NCBI RefSeq assembly: GCF_030296055.1
Contig: NZ_AP027370.1
Coordinates: 1-64,000 of the forward strand
From: Hydrogenimonas cancrithermarum
GTDB lineage: Bacteria; Campylobacterota; Campylobacteria; Campylobacterales; Hydrogenimonadaceae
Reading direction: 5' to 3'
DNA length: 64,000 bases
The notes below the pieces were generated by a model. It did not search any database. It saw only the letters and a program-made list of their open reading frames with translations, and was not told the origin of the DNA. Position 1 is the first letter of the stretch; the number at the start of each line of letters is the position of its first letter. The translations under genes were made by a program, and so were the position numbers. Of the stretch, positions 7,463 to 16,388 are shown in pieces.

Positions 7463-9454
7463 ATGAAAAAGAGCCTCCTGCTTTTATTGACGTTTACGTT
7501 TCTGTTCGCAGCTTCGACATTTTGGGAGACGGTGATCGAAATCGAGAAAGAGTTCTATACTTCTCGGGAAAGCCGGGTTTTCGCTCTGTCGACGGAAACG
7601 GAGGGCAACGCAACGGCCGCTGGCCAAAGCGTAGGCGAAACGGTGGCTCCTGAACATCCTCCGGGGAAAGAGGCGGACGATCTTTCCTCCGTGGCGGATG
7701 AAAAGATAAGAAAATTCAATATTCTGCTTTCGGTTTTGAAAGAGCGCCCCTATGAGGTGAACAATCCGAACAACCCTTTCTACAATCCCGCCAGTTCCGA
7801 ACAGCTGCGTACCAAACTCAAAACGCGAATCAGCGTCAACAAGCAGTACAATTACGACCTGGCGGTGGTTCGTGACGAAATCGCGCTGCTGGAGCTCGAT
7901 GCGAGAAAACATATTTACGGTTTTTTTATCCATCTCGCCGACAGATGGACCGAAATGTCCAATGAAGAACTCCTGGAATTTTTCAAAAAAAGTTCCCAAT
8001 GGCTTCGCTCGATCAATGTCGGAAAATATACCAGGCTCTACAGAGAAGCGAAAGAAAACGACGACAAGATTTCAAAGAAGATCGTCGAGAATTACGAAAA
8101 TCTCCGCATGCACTACCACTTTTTCAGCGAATTCCTGGAATATGTCATGTCCAACCCTTCGATGTTTCGCTACCGTTCACTGACTTCTCTTTTCAAACTC
8201 AACGAGATTATCGATCGGATCAATTCGGTCGAGCTCTTCGCCAAGATCAATACCGATCTACGACACATCAATACAGATATGGGACGGCTGTTGATCTTTT
8301 TGCTCATCATGGTCGTCGCATGGGGATCCTCCTACCTTTTCTACTACAAACTCTACGCTTTTCTCAAGCGCCTGATCGAAGCGCAAAAACATGAAACCGA
8401 CGAACTTCTCCTCGCAAATCTGAACAATATCAGAAGGCCTCTTTTCATCCTTGTCATCACTTTCGGTTTTCGATTGGGCCTGGAGGTTCTGTTCCATCCG
8501 GCACCGCTGCCGGAGAAGCTCGCGATCTTCTTTTTCGCGATCGTCGTCGCGACGGTCGCCTATATTCTGATCCTTATCGTCGACAGTCTCTTTTTCGACT
8601 ATATGGTCAAAAAGGGGGAGTTGAAAAACAAGCAGCTTCGCCAGGAGTTGATCAACCTCATTCTCTCCATTATCAAAGTGACGGTCGTCATCATCGCCAT
8701 ATCGATACTTCTCGTGCGGCTTGGCGTCAATATCACGGGGCTCGTTGCATCACTTGGAATCGGTGGTCTTGCGGTGGCTCTGGCGGCGCAGAATACGCTC
8801 AGCAACTTTTTCGGTCTCCTCAAGATCATTTTCGACAACTCCTTCTCCCAAGGTGACTGGATCGAGACCAAAGATACGGAAGGAACGGTCGTGGAGATCG
8901 GTTTTATCAGTACGATGATCCGAACGTTCGACAATGCCCTCATCACGGTTCCGAACGCGACACTCGCCAACACGCCTCTCAAAAACTGGAGCAAGCGCAC
9001 CGTGGGGCGCCGCATCAAAATGCACGTGGGAGTGACCTACGGTTCCAAACGCGAGGATGTCATGAAAGCGATCGAAGAGATCGAACGGATGCTGATGAAC
9101 CACCCCGGCATCGCGACACCGAAAAAGATTGACAGGCAGCTGTTGACAAGCAGATCACGGCGGGAGAAAAAACTGGTCTCGATGGAAGACAAATATGGCG
9201 TGAAGACGACGCTTCTCGTCTATCTCGACAAATTTTCCGACTCATCGATCAATATATTGATCTACTGCTTCAGCAAAAGTGTCATCTGGCAGGAGTGGCT
9301 GGATGTGAAGCAGGATGTCCTTTTGAAAATATGGGAGATTCTCGAGAGTTACAACCTCGACTTCGCCTTTCCGTCTGAGTCGCTCTATTTCGATCCGGAG
9401 AATATTAAAGAGAGTTTCAAACCTTTCGCAAAAACTCCAAAAATCCCCGAATGA
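7463..9454 (+). CDS. Mechanosensitive ion channel, MscS family, large form
   Basis: This 663-residue inner-membrane protein has a signal-like N-terminus (KKSLLLLLTFTFLFAAS) and a long mainly helical periplasmic region to about residue 270. Several membrane segments follow. The MscS pore helix and beta domain lie around residues 430-480 (LGIGGLAVALAAQNTLSNFF, then FSQGDWIE). It should open on membrane tension to release solutes after hypo-osmotic shock. The ATG at 7463 is preferred to the GTG at 7457 because GAGG is correctly spaced. Its 3' end overlaps the convergent hyfI-like gene by 38 bases. Confidence 0.93.
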   Translation: MKKSLLLLLTFTFLFAASTFWETVIEIEKEFYTSRESRVFALSTETEGNATAAGQSVGETVAPEHPPGKEADDLSSVADEKIRKFNILLSVLKERPYEVNNPNNPFYNPASSEQLRTKLKTRISVNKQYNYDLAVVRDEIALLELDARKHIYGFFIHLADRWTEMSNEELLEFFKKSSQWLRSINVGKYTRLYREAKENDDKISKKIVENYENLRMHYHFFSEFLEYVMSNPSMFRYRSLTSLFKLNEIIDRINSVELFAKINTDLRHINTDMGRLLIFLLIMVVAWGSSYLFYYKLYAFLKRLIEAQKHETDELLLANLNNIRRPLFILVITFGFRLGLEVLFHPAPLPEKLAIFFFAIVVATVAYILILIVDSLFFDYMVKKGELKNKQLRQELINLILSIIKVTVVIIAISILLVRLGVNITGLVASLGIGGLAVALAAQNTLSNFFGLLKIIFDNSFSQGDWIETKDTEGTVVEIGFISTMIRTFDNALITVPNATLANTPLKNWSKRTVGRRIKMHVGVTYGSKREDVMKAIEEIERMLMNHPGIATPKKIDRQLLTSRSRREKKLVSMEDKYGVKTTLLVYLDKFSDSSINILIYCFSKSVIWQEWLDVKQDVLLKIWEILESYNLDFAFPSESLYFDPENIKESFKPFAKTPKIPE

Positions 9455-9923
9455 TCCGCTCCGGACTCGGTGGACAGCCGGAAATGTGGTGGGCGACGGG
9501 AAGATGTTCGGCTGCGGGGCCCTTGATCGCGAAGGTCGTTTGAAAGGGCGTCTGCATCGCCGGACAGTCACCAAGTGTGACGATCCACTTCGGTTCCGGG
9601 ATCTGCTTCCACGCATCCATCACATGATGGTACATGTTGAATGTCAACACACCGCTAAGCAGCATGACGTCGGCATGACGCGGACTGGCGACGAAATGGA
9701 TACCCAGCCGCTCCAGATCGTAGTAGGGATTGCTCAGCGCGTTGCACTCCGCTTCGCATGCGTTGCAGCTCCCGCTGTCGACCATCCGGATCGCAAGCGA
9801 TCCGGCGAACCTCTTTTTCACTTCATCTTTGATCTGTTGACGAATTTCCGCCATTTCGACATCGAACTCCGGATGCTCCGTGAGCATCCCCGTTTTGATT
9901 CGTTTTTTCCAAAATCGTATCAT
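9417..9923 (-). CDS. hyfI: Hyf/Ehr complex small subunit, NuoB-like (HyfI-type)
   Basis: This 168-residue iron-sulfur subunit belongs to the NuoB/HycG/HyfI family. Cysteines in GSCNACEAEC (near residues 53-62), LGDCPA (near 118) and SGCPPSPE (near 149) supply the C-x2-C, C and C ligands of the proximal 4Fe-4S cluster. It is the last gene of the operon and begins about 45 bases after the large subunit. Two ATG codons are adjacent; I use the second because its distance to the weak GGA site is better. The cluster ligands are intact although the large subunit has lost its nickel site, so electrons may still pass through it. Confidence 0.85.
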   Translation of the reverse strand: MIRFWKKRIKTGMLTEHPEFDVEMAEIRQQIKDEVKKRFAGSLAIRMVDSGSCNACEAECNALSNPYYDLERLGIHFVASPRHADVMLLSGVLTFNMYHHVMDAWKQIPEPKWIVTLGDCPAMQTPFQTTFAIKGPAAEHLPVAHHISGCPPSPERIIRGFLEFLRKV

Positions 9924-9958
9924 CATTCCAATCCAACTTTTAGTTTTAACTTTTCACT

Positions 9959-9973
9959 TGATGCAATGCATCA
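9959..9973. repeat. 15-base palindrome at the end of the hyfG-like gene
   Basis: TGATGCA-A-TGCATCA is a perfect 7+1+7 palindrome. Its right end is the stop codon of the large-subunit gene (minus strand) and it lies in the spacer before the hyfI-like gene. It could be an mRNA stabiliser, a processing site or a protein site. No T-run follows. Confidence 0.5.
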
Positions 9974-11338
9974 CAGGTCGCTCCCCGCATAGCTCAGATC
10001 GCAGCTTTTGTTGATGAGCGGGAAGTCGGCGATGATGTTGCCGGGCATCATCAGGTGCAGTGCCTGCCAGTTGACGAAACTGGAGTCACGCACGAAGAAG
10101 CGCTCGATTTTCCCCTCTTTGATGTCGATGGCCATGAAGAGCTCACCGAGGGAACTTTCAGTATAGGCCGTATAACTGCCATCTTTCGGTGTGGGCAGGT
10201 CGACAGAAACCGGTTCGACATCGAGGAAATTGCGCATCATGGCGATGCTGTTTCGAACCTCTTCGAGGCGTATTTTGAAGCGGGCGCCGACGTCGCCGTT
10301 GGTTTGAGTCGCCATTTTGAAGCCGTGATCGATGTAGAACGGATCGAGCCGACGGTCGACGGCGATGCCGGAAGCGCGGGCGACGACACCGACACAGTCG
10401 TATTTGAGTGCTTTTTGAGGCAACAGGCGACCGGTCGTGTCGAAGCGGTCCCAGAGCGAGGGGATATCGATAATCCAGTCGGTAAACCATGCGATCTCAT
10501 TTTCGAGATAATCGAGCCACTTTTTTATCGCTTTGGTATCGATTGGTGACGTTTCGAACGTGACAGCGCCGAAACCAAAACGATGGCCGGTCAGTTCGGC
10601 CATTTTGCGGCGCGCCTCTTCGGCCAGTTTGGAGCAGAAAGCCAGTGCGGCACCGAAGCCCGCGTCGTTGGGGATAAACCCAAGATCGGTCAGATGGTGA
10701 ATCACCCGCTCGAGCTCCAGCAGCAGGGCGTGACGTTTTTTAATGGGCTCGGGCAGTTCGATACCTGCAGCCTGCGCCGTAATGTCGCGCCACGCGATCT
10801 GATACGCCACGCTTTCATTGCCGCTGATGCGCTCGATGATCGGCTTGGCCTCTTCCAGCGTCATCTCTTCGACCATCTTTTCGATCGCACGGTATTTGTA
10901 GAAATGGCGCACCTCCTGGTGAAGAATCTCTTCGCCCGCCTGTGAAAAGTGGAAATGGCCTGGCTCGATGATGCCGGCGTGGATTGGGCCGACGGCCACT
11001 TCGAAGACACCGTCACCGCCGATTGCTTCATATTTGTAGGGGGTGTAGTCTGCGAAATCGACGACGGTTTCGCTGAAATCCTTTCGCATCGGGTGGATAT
11101 CTTTGGGGAAGCGCTCTTGGTGCACGAGTGGGCGATTGTCAAAAGCGCCATCGATTCTGATGCCGAAATCGTCACGCATTTTGCGTTCGAACCAGATGGC
11201 GGCAGGGTGTTTCGTCGCGATCGTCTTGATGACGGGCTCATCTTTGCCCAGACGTACCGTTTCGGTCATTCCGTCATAAACGGTGACCACTTCGAAGGCC
11301 TCGCCGAGATCTTTGGCGTAGCGGGCGACGAGTCTCAT
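9971..11338 (-). CDS. hyfG: Hyf/Ehr complex large subunit without nickel ligands (HyfG-type)
   Basis: This 455-residue protein fuses a NuoC-like N-terminal part (about residues 1-115) to a NuoD/hydrogenase large-subunit part, as HyfG and HycE do. In true group 4 hydrogenases the first nickel motif reads RxCGxCxxxH. Here the matching place is ERISGNESVAYQ, with no cysteines and no histidine. The second motif, normally DPCxxC near the C-terminus, is NKSCDLSYAGSDL with a single cysteine. No hydrogen chemistry is expected, which places it in the Ehr family between hydrogenases and complex I. The start overlaps the hyfF-like stop in an ATGA. Confidence 0.88.
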   Translation of the reverse strand: MRLVARYAKDLGEAFEVVTVYDGMTETVRLGKDEPVIKTIATKHPAAIWFERKMRDDFGIRIDGAFDNRPLVHQERFPKDIHPMRKDFSETVVDFADYTPYKYEAIGGDGVFEVAVGPIHAGIIEPGHFHFSQAGEEILHQEVRHFYKYRAIEKMVEEMTLEEAKPIIERISGNESVAYQIAWRDITAQAAGIELPEPIKKRHALLLELERVIHHLTDLGFIPNDAGFGAALAFCSKLAEEARRKMAELTGHRFGFGAVTFETSPIDTKAIKKWLDYLENEIAWFTDWIIDIPSLWDRFDTTGRLLPQKALKYDCVGVVARASGIAVDRRLDPFYIDHGFKMATQTNGDVGARFKIRLEEVRNSIAMMRNFLDVEPVSVDLPTPKDGSYTAYTESSLGELFMAIDIKEGKIERFFVRDSSFVNWQALHLMMPGNIIADFPLINKSCDLSYAGSDL

Positions 11339-12750
11339 GCGACACTCCTTAAAAAGGCCATCGATGGCGGGGTGATGAGTGCCAGCAGCGCGACGGCGAA
11401 GATGACGAGGGCGAAGAGCTCGCTGCTGTGAACTTTCTTCTCGATTGTCTCACCCTCGTATTTCATCGACTGGTAGATGGCTACGAAACGATAGAAGATG
11501 ACCGAAAGCAGAATCAGAAGCAGCAGCATCGCCCCGATCATCGCCAACAGATTGTGGCTCTGCTTGGCCATATCGATCATGGCACCGAAGCCGTAGAGTT
11601 CAGAGAAGAACATCGGGCTCGGCGGCAGGGAGATGATGGCCAGCAGAAAGAGCGAGACCAGAAAACCAAAGATCGCACCGCCTTTGCCTTTGTAGCCACG
11701 CAGCGCCCCGGCGATGTGGTAGCGCCCCTGCGATTCGAGCACACCGGTCGAAAGAAACAGGGCCGGTTTCAAAAAGGCGTGGGCGCCGAAGTGCAGGAGT
11801 GCGGCAAAGGTGCCGCCGCTGACCCAGAAGAGTGCGATCAGCGCCATATGCTCGATGCCGGAGAGAGAAAAGAGGCGCATGAAATCTTTGGCTCGGTAGA
11901 TGAGAAACGCGACGATGAAGATGGTCAGCAACGCATAGATGAAGATGAAGCCGAAAAGGTGGGATCGGTTGACGACCTCGGCGATCTGGCTGAAACGGAA
12001 GAAACCGACCATGACGGCACTCTCCAGAATGCCGCTGAAAAGTGCGGCAACGGGGTAGAAAGAGGCGCGCTCGATGTGGGCGATCCAGAGGTTCATCGGG
12101 AAAAAGCCCATTTTGACGAACATCCCGACCGTGGCGATCGCGAAGCCCATCTCGAAAAGAAACGGCGAGGGGATATCTTTGGCGCGGCCAAGCAGTGCGT
12201 CGAAAAGCATCGCATCTTCGCCCAGCACCGGTTTGGCCGAAGCGTAGATCAAAATGATGCCAAAGAGCACCAAAGAGATGGCGATGGCGCCGACGATCAT
12301 GTAGTTCCACGCCTCTTTGTGGGCGGCGGGAGTGTGGTTGGTTTTGATCATGTAGACAGTCGAGAGCGTCGCCATCTCCAGACCGATCCAGTAGATTCCC
12401 ATATGGTTGGCCAGGATTGAGAAGATGAGGCCGATCCAAAAAAGGGCGAAGAAGCGGTAGAACCGGCGGTAGGCGGTTTCGGTTACTTCGACGTGTTTGT
12501 CCAGCGTCAAAAGCGCCAGGGTCACGCCGATACCGACGATGGAGGAGATGAGCAGGATGTAGGTGTCCAGATCGTCGGCGACGAGGTAGTCGCCCCAGAG
12601 ACGGTAGGGTTTGGCGAGGCGGAAAAGTTCGACGATCGGAATCAGGATCGCGAACGATGTAACCGGAAGAACTTTGCGCGCGTTGGGTGTATGGATGAAA
12701 CTGACGCCGAACATGACGAGGGCCGGAAGCAGCAGGATCGAGAGCATCAT
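11335..12750 (-). CDS. hyfF: Hyf/Ehr complex antiporter-like membrane subunit (HyfF-type, NuoN/L/M family)
   Basis: This 471-residue hydrophobic protein with about 14 predicted membrane segments belongs to the Mrp-antiporter/NuoL-M-N family. It contains the conserved glutamate segment WIGLEMATLSTVYMIK near residue 120 and a lysine/histidine-bearing LLHFGAHAFLKPALFLSTGVLE near residues 315-336. The family moves protons or sodium across the inner membrane. Two ATG codons stand in tandem at the start, overlapping the hyfE-like gene. It is the second antiporter-type subunit of this operon beside the hyfB-like one. Confidence 0.9.
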   Translation of the reverse strand: MMLSILLLPALVMFGVSFIHTPNARKVLPVTSFAILIPIVELFRLAKPYRLWGDYLVADDLDTYILLISSIVGIGVTLALLTLDKHVEVTETAYRRFYRFFALFWIGLIFSILANHMGIYWIGLEMATLSTVYMIKTNHTPAAHKEAWNYMIVGAIAISLVLFGIILIYASAKPVLGEDAMLFDALLGRAKDIPSPFLFEMGFAIATVGMFVKMGFFPMNLWIAHIERASFYPVAALFSGILESAVMVGFFRFSQIAEVVNRSHLFGFIFIYALLTIFIVAFLIYRAKDFMRLFSLSGIEHMALIALFWVSGGTFAALLHFGAHAFLKPALFLSTGVLESQGRYHIAGALRGYKGKGGAIFGFLVSLFLLAIISLPPSPMFFSELYGFGAMIDMAKQSHNLLAMIGAMLLLLILLSVIFYRFVAIYQSMKYEGETIEKKVHSSELFALVIFAVALLALITPPSMAFLRSVA

Positions 12751-13340
12751 GCACGCACCTCCTCATGGCGAAGCAGCAGATTGACGACGACGATCGCCAT
12801 CAGCAGGTCGAAGAAGATCCCCAGCTCCACCAGCATCGGCATCCCCTCGGTCGCGGTGGTGCCGAGTAGAAAGAGGGCGTTTTCCATCGCAAGGAAGCCG
12901 ACGATTTTCGGAGCGATGTTGCTGTGTTCCATCATTAAAAGCAGGGCCAGAAAGAGTGAGGAGATGCTGATGGCGACATAGTTGGCGTTGCCCTCGACCA
13001 TATGGCTGATCGGTTCGGCGAGGTAGAAGGTGAACACCAGAATCGCCGGGACCAGCATGATGGCGTACTGGATCTTGATATTGGGCGGAATCTGGCGCAC
13101 GAGACGAAAACGCTGGCTCAGCCGTTTGAGAAAAAACGGGATGCCGACCGCTTTGACGATCAGGGTGATGACGCCGCTGACGATCATCGCCGCATCATCC
13201 AGCTCACTGCCGATGAAAAGCGCCAGAAGGCCCAACGTCAGGGAGTTGATCGAGTACCAGAATAGCAGGCGGTAGAGTCGCGTCGTGAAGAGCGCGGTGA
13301 TGAGCGTGGCGAGAAAGAGGCCGATAAGAAAATCTGTCAT
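12747..13340 (-). CDS. hyfE: Hyf/Ehr complex membrane subunit (HyfE-type, NuoK-like)
   Basis: This 197-residue integral membrane protein has about six hydrophobic segments and the length and position of HyfE. It resembles NuoK in its latter part (AISISSLFLALLLMMEHSNIAPKIVGFLAMENALFLLG), where the glutamate in GFLAMENALFLL matches the conserved membrane glutamate of the family. It follows the hyfC-like gene by three bases and overlaps the hyfF-like gene by four, so the operon is tightly coupled. It probably contributes to the proton path between the membrane arm subunits. Confidence 0.85.
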   Translation of the reverse strand: MTDFLIGLFLATLITALFTTRLYRLLFWYSINSLTLGLLALFIGSELDDAAMIVSGVITLIVKAVGIPFFLKRLSQRFRLVRQIPPNIKIQYAIMLVPAILVFTFYLAEPISHMVEGNANYVAISISSLFLALLLMMEHSNIAPKIVGFLAMENALFLLGTTATEGMPMLVELGIFFDLLMAIVVVNLLLRHEEVRA

Positions 13341-13343
13341 GGT

Positions 13344-14264
13344 CTATGCCCCCAGAACGTAGAATGTAATCAGCGACAAAAAAGCGAAGACGATCGCGAT
13401 GCCGAGTAGGTTGGGTACCTTGAAAAGGCGCAGTTTGGCCGTGTTGACTTCGATCAGCGCGACGGCGGCGGCGATAAGAAAGAGTTTGCCCACAAAAACG
13501 AGCAGTGCCAGCGGCGCGGAGAGGCCCGGTCCAAACGGCATGAAGAGCGAGGCGAAGAGCGACGCGAAGATGACGAATTTGACCGACGCCGCCGTTTCGA
13601 CGATGGCGAGATAGACGCCGGTGATGTCGAGAATCATCGCTTCGTGCACCATCGTCAGTTCCAGGTGCGTTTCGGGATTGTCGACCGGAATGCGGCCGTT
13701 TTCGGCGATCAGCAGAATGAAGAAGCTGATGGCGGCAAAAAGGTAGCTGGCCATATGCTCTTTGGGGAAGTGGTGCACCAGATTGACGCCTGCCTGCCCG
13801 ACGCCGAGGTCGCCGGCCATCATCGAGACGCTAAAAACGGTCAGTACCATCGCCGGCTCGACGAGGGCGGAGATGAAGGCTTCGCGGCTCGAACCCATCC
13901 CGCCGAAACTGCTGGCCGAATCGAGCCCGAGCAGCATCAGAAAAAAGGCCGAAAGCGCCAAAAGACCGGTAATCGTAAAGGCGTCGACGAAACTGACGTA
14001 GAAAGCGCCGCCGGCCGCGGGCGGAAGGAAAAAGATCGTCACCATCAGTGGTGAAAGGACCAGAAACGGGGCGACGCGCGTCATTTGGCTCGCCTCTTCG
14101 CTGACGATCGTCTCTTTGGCCATCAGTTTGGCGAAGGTGCGGTACCCTTGCAGCAGTGGCAATGGGCGTTTGAAGAGCAGGCGCATCTTCAGCGCTTTGA
14201 TAAACGTGAGCAGGAGCGGCGCGATGAGCAATAAAATAGCGATAGTGAAAAGATACAATATCAT
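13344..14264 (-). CDS. hyfC: Hyf/Ehr complex membrane subunit (HyfC-type, NuoH-like)
   Basis: This 306-residue polytopic membrane protein is of the NuoH/HyfC family, the subunit that joins the soluble redox arm to the membrane arm. It has eight or so hydrophobic segments, with the conserved cytoplasmic loop region QGYRTFAKLMAKE near residues 39-51 and ENGRIPVDNPETHLELTMVHEA near 178-199. The latter is the family's acidic loop facing the large subunit. The start overlaps the hyfB-like stop (ATGA). Its intact acidic loop suggests the coupling machinery is kept although the nickel site is gone. Confidence 0.92.
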   Translation of the reverse strand: MILYLFTIAILLLIAPLLLTFIKALKMRLLFKRPLPLLQGYRTFAKLMAKETIVSEEASQMTRVAPFLVLSPLMVTIFFLPPAAGGAFYVSFVDAFTITGLLALSAFFLMLLGLDSASSFGGMGSSREAFISALVEPAMVLTVFSVSMMAGDLGVGQAGVNLVHHFPKEHMASYLFAAISFFILLIAENGRIPVDNPETHLELTMVHEAMILDITGVYLAIVETAASVKFVIFASLFASLFMPFGPGLSAPLALLVFVGKLFLIAAAVALIEVNTAKLRLFKVPNLLGIAIVFAFLSLITFYVLGA

Positions 14265-16144
14265 TTTTTATCTCCTATGATCAGAACCTTGATCGAGATG
14301 ATCATGACAACTGACTCCAGTGCGAAAGTGGCCCAGCTGAATGCGTGCGCGAAGATGCGGAAGCTGAAAAGCACCAGCAGCATCAGGTTGAAGATCATCG
14401 CGGCGTAGCGGGTCTGTTCGAAATGGGCGAGGCGGTAGACCCAATAGCTTATGCCGTTGGCAAGGCGTGCGGCATTGGTGTAGAGCGCGGTTTCGAAGAG
14501 CGGTTTGACATGCACGGCGTAGTGCGAGCGGTCGAATTTGGTGGCGTGGCCGGCAAGGGTCCTTTTTTCGAAATGTTCGTTGGGGCGGTAGAGCCAGTTG
14601 AAAAAGCGGCGGATCGGACCGGCGAAACCGGTGGCGGAGTACTGCGTGCGCGCGCCGGTGCGGTAACCGCAGGCCCAGGTGCGGTGGATGCGCTCTTTGA
14701 CTCTCAAAGCTTTGTAACCGTACCACAATGCGCCGGTGACGCCGACGAGTGCCAAAAGCAGCACCAACGGCGAAACGACACCGCCATGGACGGCGACCGA
14801 ATGGATACGCCAGACACCGTCCGGGAAGATTGTGTCGTAGACACTGGCGTGGCCCAGCGAAAAGAGAGCCGCATCGAAATGGCTGATGTACCAGGGCGCA
14901 AAGAGCATCAGTGAAAAGACGACGCCAGCCATCAGCAGCATCCCCGTCTGCATCCTTTTGTTCACTTCTTTGGCGTGTTTGGCATTGGCGCTGCGGTGCA
15001 GACCCAGGAAGGTGATGCCGTAGGCTTTGACGAAACAGGCGATGGCCAGACCGCCAGTGAGTGCCAGGGCGAAGACGGCAAAGGGGATGGCCAGTTTGAG
15101 CGACATGTTGTCGATATGGCTGGAGCCCAGCATCGACTGGAAGATCATCCATTCGCTCAAAAAACCGTTGGTCGGCGGCAGGGCCGAAATGGAGACGGAG
15201 GCGAGCAGAAAGGTCAGCGCCGTGATCGGCATCGACTTGACAAGTCCGCCGTAGCTTTCTATGTTTTTCGTGTGCGTTTCATGCAGCACACTGCCCGCGC
15301 CCATGAAAAGGAGCGATTTGAAACTCATATGGTTGAACGTGTGAAAGAGTGCGGCGATGAAGGCGAAGGAGCTGAGCACCTTCAGGCCCAGCGCGTCGAA
15401 AATCATCCCCATCCCGAAGCCGATCAGGATGATACCGATATTTTCGATGGAGTGATTGGCCAGCAGCGCCTTGATGTCGTGTTCGCTGAGGGCGTAGAGC
15501 ACGCCGATCAGCGACGAAAGCGCCCCGATGACCAGAATCAACACGCCCCATTCGAGCGGCCAGGGATAGAGCACGTCAAAAAGAAAGCGGAATATCCCGT
15601 AGATCGCCACTTTGAGCATGACGCCGCTCATCAGTGCCGAGACGGGGCTGGGCGCCGCCGGGTGGGCGTAAGGCAGCCAGACATGTAGCGGCACGGCGCC
15701 GGCCTTGCTCAAAAATCCCAGAATCAGGAAAAAAAAGAGAAGCGTCGGGTAGGCGAAGGCGTGGGCGATCCCTCGCATCTGGGCAAATCCCATCTCCAGG
15801 TCGCCATCGGTGACGATGAGAAAAAAGAGCAACAAAAAGACGAAACCGAAATGGGTCATGAAAAAGTAGAAGCGCGCGGCATCGATCGTACGTTTCTCTT
15901 TGACTTCGGTCAAAATCAGCTGCCAGCTGGTTAGACTCATCAACTCCCAAAAGAACAGGAACATCATGGCGTTGCCGGCCGTGACGACACCGAGCATCGA
16001 GAGGATAAAGGCGAAGTAGTGGATAAGGTAGTGCCATTTACGTTCGATATGTGGCAGATAACCGAACGAGTAAAAGAGGTTGGGCACACTTCCCAACACG
16101 ATAAGTGCGACGAAAACGAGCGAGAGGGTGTCAAACTGGAACAT
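14261..16144 (-). CDS. hyfB: Hyf/Ehr complex antiporter-like membrane subunit (HyfB-type)
   Basis: This 627-residue protein has about 15-16 membrane segments and is the first gene of the operon. It shows the NuoL/M core with FFWELMSLTSWQLIL near residues 64-78 and LPYAHPAAPSPVSALMSGVMLKVAIYGIFRF near 156-186, where the glutamate and lysine of the proton channel are present. The C-terminal region carries the HyfB mark TWACGYRTGARTQYSATGFAGP. There is no HyfA, HyfD or HyfH-like ferredoxin gene next to it, so the operon is a reduced Hyf set (B, C, E, F, G, I). Confidence 0.92.
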   Translation of the reverse strand: MFQFDTLSLVFVALIVLGSVPNLFYSFGYLPHIERKWHYLIHYFAFILSMLGVVTAGNAMMFLFFWELMSLTSWQLILTEVKEKRTIDAARFYFFMTHFGFVFLLLFFLIVTDGDLEMGFAQMRGIAHAFAYPTLLFFFLILGFLSKAGAVPLHVWLPYAHPAAPSPVSALMSGVMLKVAIYGIFRFLFDVLYPWPLEWGVLILVIGALSSLIGVLYALSEHDIKALLANHSIENIGIILIGFGMGMIFDALGLKVLSSFAFIAALFHTFNHMSFKSLLFMGAGSVLHETHTKNIESYGGLVKSMPITALTFLLASVSISALPPTNGFLSEWMIFQSMLGSSHIDNMSLKLAIPFAVFALALTGGLAIACFVKAYGITFLGLHRSANAKHAKEVNKRMQTGMLLMAGVVFSLMLFAPWYISHFDAALFSLGHASVYDTIFPDGVWRIHSVAVHGGVVSPLVLLLALVGVTGALWYGYKALRVKERIHRTWACGYRTGARTQYSATGFAGPIRRFFNWLYRPNEHFEKRTLAGHATKFDRSHYAVHVKPLFETALYTNAARLANGISYWVYRLAHFEQTRYAAMIFNLMLLVLFSFRIFAHAFSWATFALESVVMIISIKVLIIGDKK

Positions 16145-16388
16145 GAAACAATTCTCCGAACACGAAAATACACGTTCGGCGGCGGATGCCGTCGGACAAA
16201 ACGGGCTGGCAAGTTTTCAGATTTCTGAAACTTAGAGAGTCCTGAAGTTTTGAGCCGATTATACAGGAAAAGTGCTTATGAAACACTTATAATTATTTGG
16301 CCGGATTATAAAAACAATTGTTTGAATTTCTTCAACATTTACAAAAATCGCGTTATAATTGAATATTCCTATTCCGCAGGGCCGCCAT
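16145..16388. promoter_or_regulatory. Divergent promoter region between the Ehr operon and clc
   Basis: This 244-base spacer is AT-rich on its right side. TATAAT at 16354-16359 (plus) lies 29 bases before the preferred clc start. On the minus strand a TATAAT at 16263-16258 would give the hyfB-like gene a leader of about 110 bases. A further TATAAT lies at 16288-16293 (plus). AAGTG (16270-16274) and CACTT (16284-16288) form a small inverted repeat just upstream of the minus -10 box, a possible operator. I see no gene in the spacer. Confidence 0.55.

Noticed and set aside
9971-11338. Functional group 4 NiFe hydrogenase
   Set aside because: The large subunit lacks both CxxC nickel motifs, so hydrogenase activity is not supported despite the Hyf-like gene set.
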